Assembly: GCA_001794435.1 (NCBI GenBank)
Contig: MGJU01000020.1
Coordinates: forward strand, 1 to 52,779
Length of the DNA stretch: 52,779 bases
From: Candidatus Yanofskybacteria bacterium RIFCSPHIGHO2_02_FULL_43_17
GTDB taxonomy: Bacteria; Patescibacteriota; Minisyncoccia; 2-02-FULL-40-12; GWA2-44-9
Direction of reading: 5' to 3'
Both the position numbers and the translations under genes were made by a program. Below the pieces are notes generated by a model. The model did not search any database and was not told the origin of the DNA. It saw only the letters and a program-made list of their open reading frames with translations. Every line of letters begins with the position of its first letter. The first letter of the stretch is position 1. Of the stretch, positions 24,587 to 31,214 are shown piece by piece.

Positions 24587-25450
24587 ATGCGAAAATTATC
24601 TCTGTTATATGTGGTTGTTCTGTTATGTTTGTCAGTTTTCGCTTTTTCGACAAATTCTATCGCTAGCCAAAAAGACGGCCTTTTAAAGATATATTTCTTC
24701 GACATCGGCCAAGGGGACGCTATTTTTATCGAAACACCGAATGGGAATCAGGTTTTGATTGACGGCGGGCCGGATAATGCGGTGTTGCAAAAACTTGGAA
24801 AAACAATGCCGTTTTACGACAAAGACATTGATCTTGTTGTTTTAACACATTCTGATGCCGATCACATCACCGGGTTGATAGAAGTTCTGGACAGATATGA
24901 AATTGAGAACATTGTTTATTCAGATATAATTCGCAACTCTGCTTTATACAATGCTTGGCGGGAAGCGGTTGTTGAAGAAGGGGCTGATATTATTGATCCT
25001 GTGTTCGGCGGGGTTATTGATTTGGGAAACGGCGTGACATTGACCATATTTCATCCCGCCGAGTCGTTGGTTGGCAAGGCCTTGGAAAAAACAAATAACG
25101 ACTCTGTGGTCATGATGCTAAAATACGGCGAAACGGAAATTTTACTGACTGGTGATATTGAAGCTAAAGCAGAAAGAGCAATCATATTAAGCGACGCAAA
25201 TCTGGATGCTGACATTGTGAAAATAGCGCACCACGGCTCAAAGACATCCACCATGGACGAGTTTTTGTATGAGGTGTCGCCGCAGGTTGCGATAATACAG
25301 GTCGGAGCCAAGAACAGGTATGGCCATCCGACTAAGGAAGTTTTAAGCCGTCTTGAAAATGTTGGAATAAAATATTATCGTAATGATTTAGACAGCGATG
25401 TTAAGGTTGTCAGCGATGGTCAAAATTATCAAATAATTACCGCTAACTAA
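24587..25450 (+). CDS. Exported metallo-beta-lactamase-fold hydrolase, ComEC C-domain type
   Basis: The 287-aa product has a signal peptide (about 1-27) and an MBL fold like the C-terminal domain of ComEC: FFDIGQGDAIFIETP near 34-48, LIDGGP near 56, LTHSDADHITG near 86-96, LLTGDIE near 186 and AHHGSKTS near 211. The HxDxDH-type metal site appears as HSDADH. Free-standing secreted proteins of this kind are thought to cut or process DNA during uptake; that role is inference. It may complement the domain missing from comEC at 19913. It is followed by ndk after one base. Confidence 0.88.
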   Translation: MRKLSLLYVVVLLCLSVFAFSTNSIASQKDGLLKIYFFDIGQGDAIFIETPNGNQVLIDGGPDNAVLQKLGKTMPFYDKDIDLVVLTHSDADHITGLIEVLDRYEIENIVYSDIIRNSALYNAWREAVVEEGADIIDPVFGGVIDLGNGVTLTIFHPAESLVGKALEKTNNDSVVMMLKYGETEILLTGDIEAKAERAIILSDANLDADIVKIAHHGSKTSTMDEFLYEVSPQVAIIQVGAKNRYGHPTKEVLSRLENVGIKYYRNDLDSDVKVVSDGQNYQIITAN

Positions 25451-25451
25451 A

Positions 25452-25925
25452 ATGGCAAATTCATTTCAAAAAACATTAGTAATTTTAAAACCCGACTCTA
25501 TTCATCGAGGGATAGTGGGGGAAATATTGGACAGGTTTGAGCAGAAAGGCATCAAAATAGTCGGCGCTAAAATGATCAAGATGACTGACCTGCTTTTGGA
25601 TAAGCACTATGCCCAGCATAAAGGCAAGCATTTTTTGCCGCGCCTCAAGAAGTTTATGAAGTCGCTACCAGTTGTGCTTGTTGTGCTTGAGGGTTTAGAC
25701 GTGGTGCGTGTGGTGAGAAATATGTGCGGGCCGACTGATGGCAAGAATGCGCCACCCGGTACAATAAGGGGGGATTATGGGATGTCAATTTCAGCCAATA
25801 TCATCCATTCATCCGAGGATCTCAAGGCGGCAAAAAGAGAAATAGGGATATTTTTCAATAAAAACGAGATTTTCAGCTATTTACGTCCCGATATCCACTT
25901 TTATTACGATGACGGCGAGATATAA
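25452..25925 (+). CDS. ndk: Nucleoside diphosphate kinase
   Basis: Ndk balances nucleoside triphosphate pools by phosphate transfer through a histidine. TLVILKPDS opens the fold, the nucleotide-binding PPGTIRGDYG lies near 98-107 and the active-site His is in NIIHSSED near 115-122. At 157 aa it is slightly longer than the usual 140-150. The ATG comes one base after the stop of the MBL gene, so the two genes probably form one message. Confidence 0.95.
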   Translation: MANSFQKTLVILKPDSIHRGIVGEILDRFEQKGIKIVGAKMIKMTDLLLDKHYAQHKGKHFLPRLKKFMKSLPVVLVVLEGLDVVRVVRNMCGPTDGKNAPPGTIRGDYGMSISANIIHSSEDLKAAKREIGIFFNKNEIFSYLRPDIHFYYDDGEI

Positions 25926-25989
25926 TAGAGGTAGGCCTTTCTCTTATTTCCAAGCTTTAGGACAAATTATTTTGTTCGGGATTCCTATA

Positions 25990-26275
25990 TGATAACAACC
26001 CCGTGGGGTTGTTCTGCGGAAACCCACTTTGCAAAATGCTGAAGACTTTGAGATAAAGGGAGGGCTTCAAATAAAATACAGGCACAATGTGCCTGTATTT
26101 TATTGTTTCTCTCAAGAATACTCCAGAATACTCCGCCCGTTAGGGCGGAGATGAATTGAGCTAGAAACAATAACCCCGCACCAAACCCGCCCCCTTTCTT
26201 AATGGCGGTCAGCGGATAAGTTTGGTGCGGGGTATAGTTTAACAGATACCCCGACCGTAAGGTCGGGGTAGTTCA
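25990..26275. other. Intergenic block of hairpins, no gene seen
   Basis: Hairpins in order: ACAACCCC/GGGGTTGT near 25995, the 16-bp AATAAAATACAGGCAC hairpin at 26070-26104, CTCCGCCC/GGGCGGAG near 26131, ACCCCGCACCAAAC (26173-26186) with its complement near 26219-26232, and TACCCCGACC/GGTCGGGGTA near 26246. ATTGTTTCT near 26103 pairs with AGAAACAAT near 26163. Confidence 0.7.
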
Positions 26276-26306
26276 TTTTAGTCGTAATTACTAAACGCCG
26301 TATTTT

Positions 26307-26381
26307 GGAAAAATTCGCGCCGACAATTGCGATAACAAATACAAGTAAATAATGGTTGAAAGAATTTGTTTTCGCAAAGAT
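26307..26381. repeat. 75-bp dispersed element, second copy (inverted)
   Basis: This is the reverse complement of 1639-1713. It lies downstream of the terminator of the minus-strand Nudix-like gene, as the first copy lies downstream of the orphan gene at 201. Confidence 0.85.
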
Positions 26382-26401
26382 TTATTTTTTAAGATTTTAT
26401 G

Positions 26402-26455
26402 AAAATAAAAGCGCTTTGCGGGTTGATTCGTTCATCACGAATTTCGCAAGGCGCT
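26402..26455 (-). terminator. Terminator of the Nudix-like gene
   Basis: On the minus strand AGCGCCTTGCG...CGCAAAGCGCT forms a long imperfect stem followed by TTTTATTTT. Confidence 0.8.
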
Positions 26456-26474
26456 GGTAGAGATTATCTCTGCC

Positions 26475-27245
26475 CTAGACTGGTCTCTTTGCCACCTCAT
26501 ATCGCTCGAGGTAATCGTTGTAGGTGGAAAGCGGCATACCCGCTTCTACGCTTGATAGATCCGGTACAAGCGGGAGGTTTTTGGCCGCTTCGAGTCCGTG
26601 ATGTAGAAAGAACCTTTGGAGTACCCGGTCGTGGGCGAATGAGGTTCTCGTGTTCGTTTGGACGATCTCGGTAAGCGAAGTAACGAGAGTGATAGATTCA
26701 TTCGAAAGATTCTTAAACTTACGCTGAAGTCGGAGTAGGCTCTCCCATACATCTTCCTGAAGCGGAGCTACCCAGTAGGATATAAGGCTAGTAAATCCAT
26801 CGCGCTTGTTCGTCGGATCAGCCGCGTCAAGCGCAGTTTTTGGCACGGTATTCAAGAAGTCCCCAAACGGAGTGGCGGACATGACGATAGCCCTTTTTAG
26901 GTTGTCAAGATCTTCCTCATCTACAGACAGTACTTTCGCGACCGGCTGAGGAACGGGCGCGAACTGTTCTGTGTCCGCGTGTCCAAGAAGATTCAACTCG
27001 ACGGAATCACGACATGGTCTGTCGAAAGAAAGCTCCTCGTCAAGTTCCCGCTTGAAGGTGTCGAATGTATTTTTATCATTTCTGGCACCTTCGCCGATCC
27101 AGTTTCCGCCGATGAAGCACAGCTGACGGCGAACGAGCTTAATCGGATGGCCATCATCTTTAACCTCAATGAATATCTCGTTCGGATTGACTGCGCGGAA
27201 AATAATACCCACAGATGCGATTCCCGTAACCGATGTCTTAGCCAA
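26475..27245 (-). CDS. Nudix-like hydrolase, GC-rich accessory gene
   Basis: The likely Nudix box runs from FIGGNWIGEG to FKRELDEELSF (residues about 44-73); RELDEEL matches the REUxEExGU core although spacing and the last Gly are imperfect. The substrate is unknown. The TTG at 27245 is chosen because AAGGAGG lies just before it; a longer frame from 27314 would start inside the -35 box. Codon use is GC-rich like the gene at 201, and the 3' flanking 75-bp element is shared with it. The gene has its own promoter and terminator and is 256 aa long. Confidence 0.68.
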   Translation of the reverse strand: MAKTSVTGIASVGIIFRAVNPNEIFIEVKDDGHPIKLVRRQLCFIGGNWIGEGARNDKNTFDTFKRELDEELSFDRPCRDSVELNLLGHADTEQFAPVPQPVAKVLSVDEEDLDNLKRAIVMSATPFGDFLNTVPKTALDAADPTNKRDGFTSLISYWVAPLQEDVWESLLRLQRKFKNLSNESITLVTSLTEIVQTNTRTSFAHDRVLQRFFLHHGLEAAKNLPLVPDLSSVEAGMPLSTYNDYLERYEVAKRPV

Positions 27246-27285
27246 CCTACGCCTCCTTAAGTGCTTTTCCCGATTACGCCTATCA

Positions 27286-27335
27286 GTATTAGCATAGTTA
27301 GTAATAGAAGTCAAGGGCTCGTAATGTATCAGCTC
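27286..27335 (-). promoter_or_regulatory. Promoter with upstream conserved 16-mer
   Basis: On the minus strand TTGACT (27314-27309) and TAATAC (27291-27286) are spaced by 17. GAGCTGATACATTACG (27335-27320) just upstream matches 33607-33622 except for one base. Confidence 0.75.
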
Positions 27336-27363
27336 AAAATAAGTTCGAGGAAAGTTTAGAATT

Positions 27364-27413
27364 CCCGACTAAATAAAATACAGGCACAATGTGCCTGTAT
27401 TTTATTTAGTCGG
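27364..27413. terminator. Hairpin after tRNA-Pro, copy of 26070-26104
   Basis: AAATAAAATACAGGCAC (27371-27387) pairs with 27391-27407 around AAT; the core is identical to 26070-26104. On the minus strand it directly follows the tRNA and fits a terminator. Confidence 0.75.
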
Positions 27414-27480
27414 GCTGCCGGGAGTTGGACCCGGGTTACATGACCCCCAGCCATGTGTAATACCGTTATACCACAGCCCG
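27410..27480 (-). tRNA. tRNA-Pro (anticodon GGG)
   Basis: The minus strand folds as a 71-nt cloverleaf: acceptor CGGGCTG/CAGCCCG, three-pair D stem with GG in the loop, anticodon stem CATGG/TCATG with loop CTGGGGG (anticodon GGG), four-base variable loop, T stem CCGGG/CCCGG and discriminator A. C1-G72 and A73 are tRNA-Pro traits. The T loop reads TCCAACT, so the usual TTC is TCC, a deviation worth noting. CCA is not encoded. Confidence 0.9.
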
Positions 27481-27510
27481 CCTTCGGTCGTCATAGCGAC
27501 CCTCGGTATT

Positions 27511-27717
27511 TTATTTGGTTTTGTGGAGCGTTTTGATACAGTCGGTGCAGATCTTTACCCTCCGCCAGCCGGCGGATGTCTTATTGTCCGGGATCTTAGC
27601 CCATTGGAGGTTTGGGTGTCTCTTTGAGCGAGATGTGGGATTATAATGACCTCGCAAGAGCTTGCGAGTAGTTACCATAATCGGTTTTTTGCCGCATTGC
27701 GGACACTTGGTTGCCAT
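27511..27717 (-). CDS. rpmB: Ribosomal protein bL28
   Basis: The 68-aa protein of the 50S subunit has a CPQCGKKP start and CTDC near the end, giving a four-cysteine zinc form, with SRSKRHPNLQW in the middle as expected. The stretch DNKTSAGWRRVKIC is encoded partly by CCGCCAGCCGGCGGA, a small palindrome like others in this window. It is transcribed leftward toward tRNA-Pro. Confidence 0.9.
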   Translation of the reverse strand: MATKCPQCGKKPIMVTTRKLLRGHYNPTSRSKRHPNLQWAKIPDNKTSAGWRRVKICTDCIKTLHKTK

Positions 27718-27775
27718 AAATGATTGCAGTTTACACCATAAACTAAAATTGATATTCTTTCAAGTATTATATGGA

Positions 27776-27893
27776 TCCCGAACGAAGTAGCCCTAACGGG
27801 TGAAACGAACGGGGGTATCAAATTATATAACAACAGTAGTACTGCGCGCATAAGTGGTAGTTATTAATTGCGAAGCAGCTACTTCGTACGGGA
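27776..27893. repeat. PE-D palindrome before the M50 protease gene
   Basis: TCCCGAACGAAGTAG at the left and CTACTTCGTACGGGA at the right are the arms. The inner part (TTCTGCGCGCATAA-like, then GCGAAGCAG) is shared with the copies at 37742 and 42347. The last A is the A of the ATG at 27893. Confidence 0.9.
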
Positions 27894-28513
27894 TGGAGTC
27901 AATACTGATTACTGTTTTTTGGATAGTGGCGCTTTTGTATTCTGTAGTAATACACGAAGTAAGCCACGGGGCGGTGGCTTATTCTTTGGGCGATCCTACG
28001 GCCAAGAATCTCGGCCGGCTTACCTTGAATCCTCTCAAACATCTGGATATGTTCGGTTCCGTTATGCTCCCCCTCATTTCTTTTTTTCTCGGCGGGTTCA
28101 TATTTGGATATGCCAAACCGGTTCCGTATAACCCATTGAATCTGAGTGACCGAAAATACGGTCCGGCAAAAGTTGCCATAGCCGGACCGGCGTCAAATAT
28201 TTTTTTGGCGGTTCTGTTTGGTATTACTTTGAGATTTCTTCCGGATATATTTTCCTCGTCTCTTGTCCCGGAATTGCTGGGCATTGTCGTTATGTTGAAC
28301 CTGTTTCTGGCGGTGTTCAACCTTTTCCCCATACCGCCGCTGGACGGCCACTGGCTTTTGCTCACTTTTCTGCCGGCCCGATTTACAGAAGTAAGGACGT
28401 TCTTATATAAATACGGCTTATTGCTTCTTTTTGTATTTTTATTCTTTATTTTTCCGTTGTTGATGCCTCTTCTAAGGGGATTGTTCCGACTGCTTACCGG
28501 TATCGGGTTCTAG
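27893..28513 (+). CDS. Site-2 protease family (M50) membrane metalloprotease
   Basis: These proteases cut substrates within the membrane. The 206-aa product has HEVSHG (zinc-binding HExxH, near residues 21-25) in the first helix and NLFPIPPLDG near 142-151 carrying the third ligand Asp, with five to six membrane segments. PDZ domains are absent, as in the short SpoIVFB-like group. The ATG at 27893 is formed by the end of a PE-D element; the frame extends to 27854 but that part would encode the repeat. No Shine-Dalgarno is present. Confidence 0.9.
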   Translation: MESILITVFWIVALLYSVVIHEVSHGAVAYSLGDPTAKNLGRLTLNPLKHLDMFGSVMLPLISFFLGGFIFGYAKPVPYNPLNLSDRKYGPAKVAIAGPASNIFLAVLFGITLRFLPDIFSSSLVPELLGIVVMLNLFLAVFNLFPIPPLDGHWLLLTFLPARFTEVRTFLYKYGLLLLFVFLFFIFPLLMPLLRGLFRLLTGIGF

Positions 28514-28540
28514 AGTAGTTGTAGAATTTTTAGGAATTGG

Positions 28541-28546
28541 TATAAT
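28541..28546 (+). promoter_or_regulatory. TATAAT box giving a leaderless message
   Basis: TTGGTATAAT (extended -10) ends six bases before the ATG of the antitoxin gene, so transcription should begin at or next to the start codon. Confidence 0.65.
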
Positions 28547-28552
28547 ACCATT

Positions 28553-28753
28553 ATGCCGACACTAACCATTCAAAAATCAAATTCCAGAACGATGAAAGTA
28601 GAAATTAATCTTGACCAGTGGGAACGACTGGCTGATATTTTCGGTTTTTATAAACCAGGGTTTACTAAAACGCTCAAAAAATCCTTAAAAGAATCAAAGA
28701 GCGGAAAAGTTCGCAAAATCGGATCTCTTCGTGAGTTAGAAACAGGGCGATAA
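28553..28753 (+). CDS. Putative antitoxin of a RelE/ParE-type pair
   Basis: The 66-aa basic protein (TIQKSNSRTMKVEINLDQW) immediately precedes a RelE-fold toxin by 15 bp, as type II antitoxins do. I do not recognise its DNA-binding family from sequence alone. It is probably leaderless. Confidence 0.68.
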   Translation: MPTLTIQKSNSRTMKVEINLDQWERLADIFGFYKPGFTKTLKKSLKESKSGKVRKIGSLRELETGR

Positions 28754-28768
28754 TACTGGCTCGTTTTC

Positions 28769-29035
28769 ATGCTCGAGATTTTTGTAACTAAAACTTTTCA
28801 AGAGCTTTACCGGGAACTGCCAAAAACAATTCGTCGGAAAGCTGACTCCAAGACCCAAATCTTTCGTCAAAATCCTTTCCACCCCTCTCTTCAGACGAAG
28901 AAGTTAGAGCCACATCATAAAGAGATATGGAGTTTTTGGGTTGATAAAGATCATAGGATCAAATTTCGTTTTATCTCATCAAATGAAGTTCACCTTCTTT
29001 ATATCGGCAACCGAAAGGATATTTATCGAAGGTAA
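28769..29035 (+). CDS. RelE/ParE superfamily toxin
   Basis: The 88-aa product has the small RelE/ParE fold pattern: FVTKTFQELYRELPKTIRRKADSK helices first, then HHKEIWSFWVDKDHRIKFRF and a C-terminal LLYIGNRKDIYRR. Residues near the C-terminus (Arg, Tyr) could serve as mRNA cleavage residues. Whether it cuts mRNA or targets gyrase cannot be told. It forms a module with the gene before it. Confidence 0.78.
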   Translation: MLEIFVTKTFQELYRELPKTIRRKADSKTQIFRQNPFHPSLQTKKLEPHHKEIWSFWVDKDHRIKFRFISSNEVHLLYIGNRKDIYRR

Positions 29036-29048
29036 CTAAAAATTTGAA

Positions 29049-29462
29049 ATGCCGTGGGGCGTGAAGGCTATGGAAAATCATAAATTATTTAGAATAAATC
29101 AAAATGCGATTATCCAAAACAATTTTGGAGAAATTCTAATTTTGCAAAAAGATGGTAAGTGGATGTTGCCAGGAGGCCGATTGGAGGAGGAGGGTTGGTT
29201 GCAAGGATTGAAGCGTGAAGTTAAAGAAGAAACAGGGATAGAGAATTTTGGAGTAAAAGAAATTCTCTATGTGGATACAAGCGATAGCGGGGAGACATAT
29301 ATTGTTACTTTTCTATGCCGAGCCGAATATAGGACGAATATTACTTTAAGTCACGAACATCAAGAATATGCTTGGCTGAAATTGGAAGAAATTGATAAAT
29401 ACGAATTTTGGCATGAAAAGATTAAGAATAGATTGGAAATTCTTCTACGGGATAGGAAATAA
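29049..29462 (+). CDS. Nudix hydrolase
   Basis: The Nudix box GGRLEEEGWLQGLKREVKEETGI (split here only by length limits: GGRLEEEGW then LQGLKREVKEETGI) lies near residues 43-65 and is complete, so metal-dependent hydrolysis of a nucleoside diphosphate derivative is expected; the substrate is unknown. The ATG at 29049 is the longer choice; ATG at 29070 (MENHKLF) is equally possible. It follows the toxin gene by 13 bp. Confidence 0.85.
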   Translation: MPWGVKAMENHKLFRINQNAIIQNNFGEILILQKDGKWMLPGGRLEEEGWLQGLKREVKEETGIENFGVKEILYVDTSDSGETYIVTFLCRAEYRTNITLSHEHQEYAWLKLEEIDKYEFWHEKIKNRLEILLRDRK

Positions 29463-29562
29463 AAACCAAAAACGCAAAGTGGGTGGCCTCATGTAAAACT
29501 TTTGACAAGGTAACTTTTTATTGTTTCAATGTATTCAAGAGTTCATTAAGTTTTGGAGAAAA

Positions 29563-29864
29563 ATGATGGTCTGGAGAATGACGGTCGGGGGTTTGGGTAC
29601 GATAACCCTGGTTTTTATCGGTCTTGCGGTTTTTTCGGTACCACACTAACTCTGTCAGGCCTACTTTTAGCTTCTCTTATTTACATAGTGGCAAGATCGT
29701 TTGTGGGTTATGCGGATTGGGATAGCTTTGAAGGGTTTCTAAAATCTGGTATGGCAACACTACTTCTTTTGACCATCGTCTATATATGGGGAGTAGCTAT
29801 TTATCGGGACCGAAGCGCGATAGACCCTATCATTAATAACATTCTTGGCATATTCATTAAATAA
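29563..29864 (+). pseudogene. Small membrane protein, probably frameshifted
   Basis: GGAG five bases before the ATG at 29563 opens a frame with one membrane helix (TITLVFIGLAVFSV) that stops at 29647. The overlapping -1 frame then continues TLTLSGLLLASLIYIVARS and a further helix to 29864. The two halves together look like one three-helix protein. A run of six T (29628-29633) lies at the switch point, so a homopolymer error or real indel is likely. If read without correction only a 28-aa peptide is made. Confidence 0.5.
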
Positions 29865-29872
29865 GCGCCAAA

Positions 29873-29928
29873 TTGACAGACGAGTAAAAAATTTGCTACA
29901 CTATACAAGACCTTAGGGGTCTTATTTT
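29873..29928 (+). promoter_or_regulatory. Promoter and 5' hairpin of the rpsL-rpsG-fusA operon
   Basis: TTGACA (29873-29878) and TACACT (29897-29902) are spaced by 18. AAGACC-TTAG-GGGTCTT with a T run (29907-29928) begins about where transcription should start, forming either a 5'-protecting hairpin or an early terminator. A conserved CACCGACAAAATCGTTATG precedes and includes the rpsL start. Confidence 0.65.
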
Positions 29929-29999
29929 TATGTCGTTTATCCAAAAAGATCTCACTTACGAATCTGATTGGCTATAAACTCTTCACCGACAAAATCGTT

Positions 30000-30410
30000 A
30001 TGCCGACATTTAGACAATTAATGAAAAACCCGCGCAAGAAATCCAGAGCGAAAACCAAATCGCCAGCTTTAGCTCGCGGATTTAATGTTTTAAAGAACAA
30101 GCCGGCATCTTATCCGGCTCCTTTCAAAAGAGGCGTTGCGATAAGAGTTGGAACAATGACACCCAAAAAACCAAACTCGGCCCTAAGAAAGTTTGCCCGC
30201 GTCCGACTTACCAACGGCATGGAAGTAACTGCTTATATACCTGGTATCGGACACAATCTTCAAGAACACTCCGTAGTTGTTATCAGAGGGGGGAGAGTTA
30301 AAGATTTGCCGGGAGTCAGATATCACGTAGTCAGAGGAGTGCTTGATTCCGGGGGAGTCGAAGGAAGAAAGCAACAGAGAAGCAAATATGGCGCAAAGCG
30401 TCCTAAGTAA
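30000..30410 (+). CDS. rpsL: Ribosomal protein uS12
   Basis: uS12 sits in the decoding centre of the 30S subunit. [17 protein letters not shown] (near 51-67) and the loop [11 protein letters not shown] with [13 protein letters not shown] (near 80-106) are the conserved decoding segments. Length 136 aa. The ATG has no Shine-Dalgarno but the same preceding 15 bases as comEC. Confidence 0.97.
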   Translation: MPTFRQLMKNPRKKSRAKTKSPALARGFNVLKNKPASYPAPFKRGVAIRVGTMTPKKPNSALRKFARVRLTNGMEVTAYIPGIGHNLQEHSVVVIRGGRVKDLPGVRYHVVRGVLDSGGVEGRKQQRSKYGAKRPK

Positions 30411-30529
30411 AATCTAAAATTGAAAAATGAAAAACGACAAGGAAAAACTAAAAACCGCAGCAATTCTATCAGTTTTAACTTTTTAGTTGTTGTTTTTAGA
30501 TTTTCATTTTTACTTTTTAATTTTTACCA
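30411..30529. repeat. PE-E AT-rich palindrome between rpsL and rpsG
   Basis: Left arm AAAATGAAAAACGACAAGG...AACTAAAAACCG; right arm TTTTTAGTTGTTGTTTTTAG...TTTCATTTTTAC. The right arm stops three bases before the rpsG ATG. A relative lies between rpsS and rplV. Confidence 0.75.
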
Positions 30530-30997
30530 ATGAGACGACTAATAAAAAAACGAGCAGTTATTGATCCGGATGTCAGATATTCGAATGTTTTGGTTGCCAA
30601 ATTTATAAACAAGATAATGGAAGCGGGAAAGAAATCAGTTGCCAGAAAGATAGTTTACTCGGCTCTTGAGCTTGCAGAAAAACAAACCAAAAAACCGGCG
30701 ATTGAGGTGTTTGAGAAAGCAATGGAAAACGTTTCTCCAACCGTTGAGCTTAGATCAAGGAGAATGGGCGGAGCTAATTATCAAGTTCCAGTCGAAGTCA
30801 GGCCGGAAAGGCGGACGGCGCTTGCCATCCGGTGGATAGTCGAATCAGCGAGAGCTCAAAAAGGCAAACCGATGGCCGCCAGGCTTGCTGAGGAGTTTGT
30901 AAACGCCTTCAATAATGCCGGAGGTGCGATAAAGAAGAAGCAAGATGTTCACAGAATGGCTGAGGCTAATAAAGCCTTCGCTCACTTCTCGTGGTGA
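30530..30997 (+). CDS. rpsG: Ribosomal protein uS7
   Basis: uS7 organises the 3' domain of 16S rRNA. Typical blocks are LIKKRAVIDPDVRYSN at the start, ALENVSP-like AMENVSPTVELRSRRMGG near 63-80, YQVPVEVRPERR and the C-terminal KKQDVHRMAEANKAFAHFSW. Length 155 aa. It stands between rpsL and fusA in standard str-operon order. Confidence 0.97.
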   Translation: MRRLIKKRAVIDPDVRYSNVLVAKFINKIMEAGKKSVARKIVYSALELAEKQTKKPAIEVFEKAMENVSPTVELRSRRMGGANYQVPVEVRPERRTALAIRWIVESARAQKGKPMAARLAEEFVNAFNNAGGAIKKKQDVHRMAEANKAFAHFSW

Positions 30998-31168
30998 TAA
31001 AAATCTCTGCGCGAGCCGAGCCCAATGTTATTTAAGGGCTTGCGGCTTGCCTAGTGGTTGACCAATTTATTCGTTAAAAGGTTCCGTTTCAGTCTCACTA
31101 TACTACAACAGTATGGCTCGTCCGATACTCACCTTTTGCCTTGAACTTGGTCAACGCAGAGATTTTTA
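30998..31168. repeat. Palindromic element between rpsG and fusA
   Basis: TAAAAATCTCTGCG (30998-31011), starting right after the rpsG stop, pairs perfectly with 31155-31168. GTTGACCAA and TTGGTCAAC form an inner pair. Forty-six bases with GGTCTTC...GAGACC remain before the fusA ATG. Confidence 0.85.
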
Positions 31169-31214
31169 TGCGGTCTTCTTTGAGACCACGTGAGGCGAGC
31201 TCACTTATATAACA

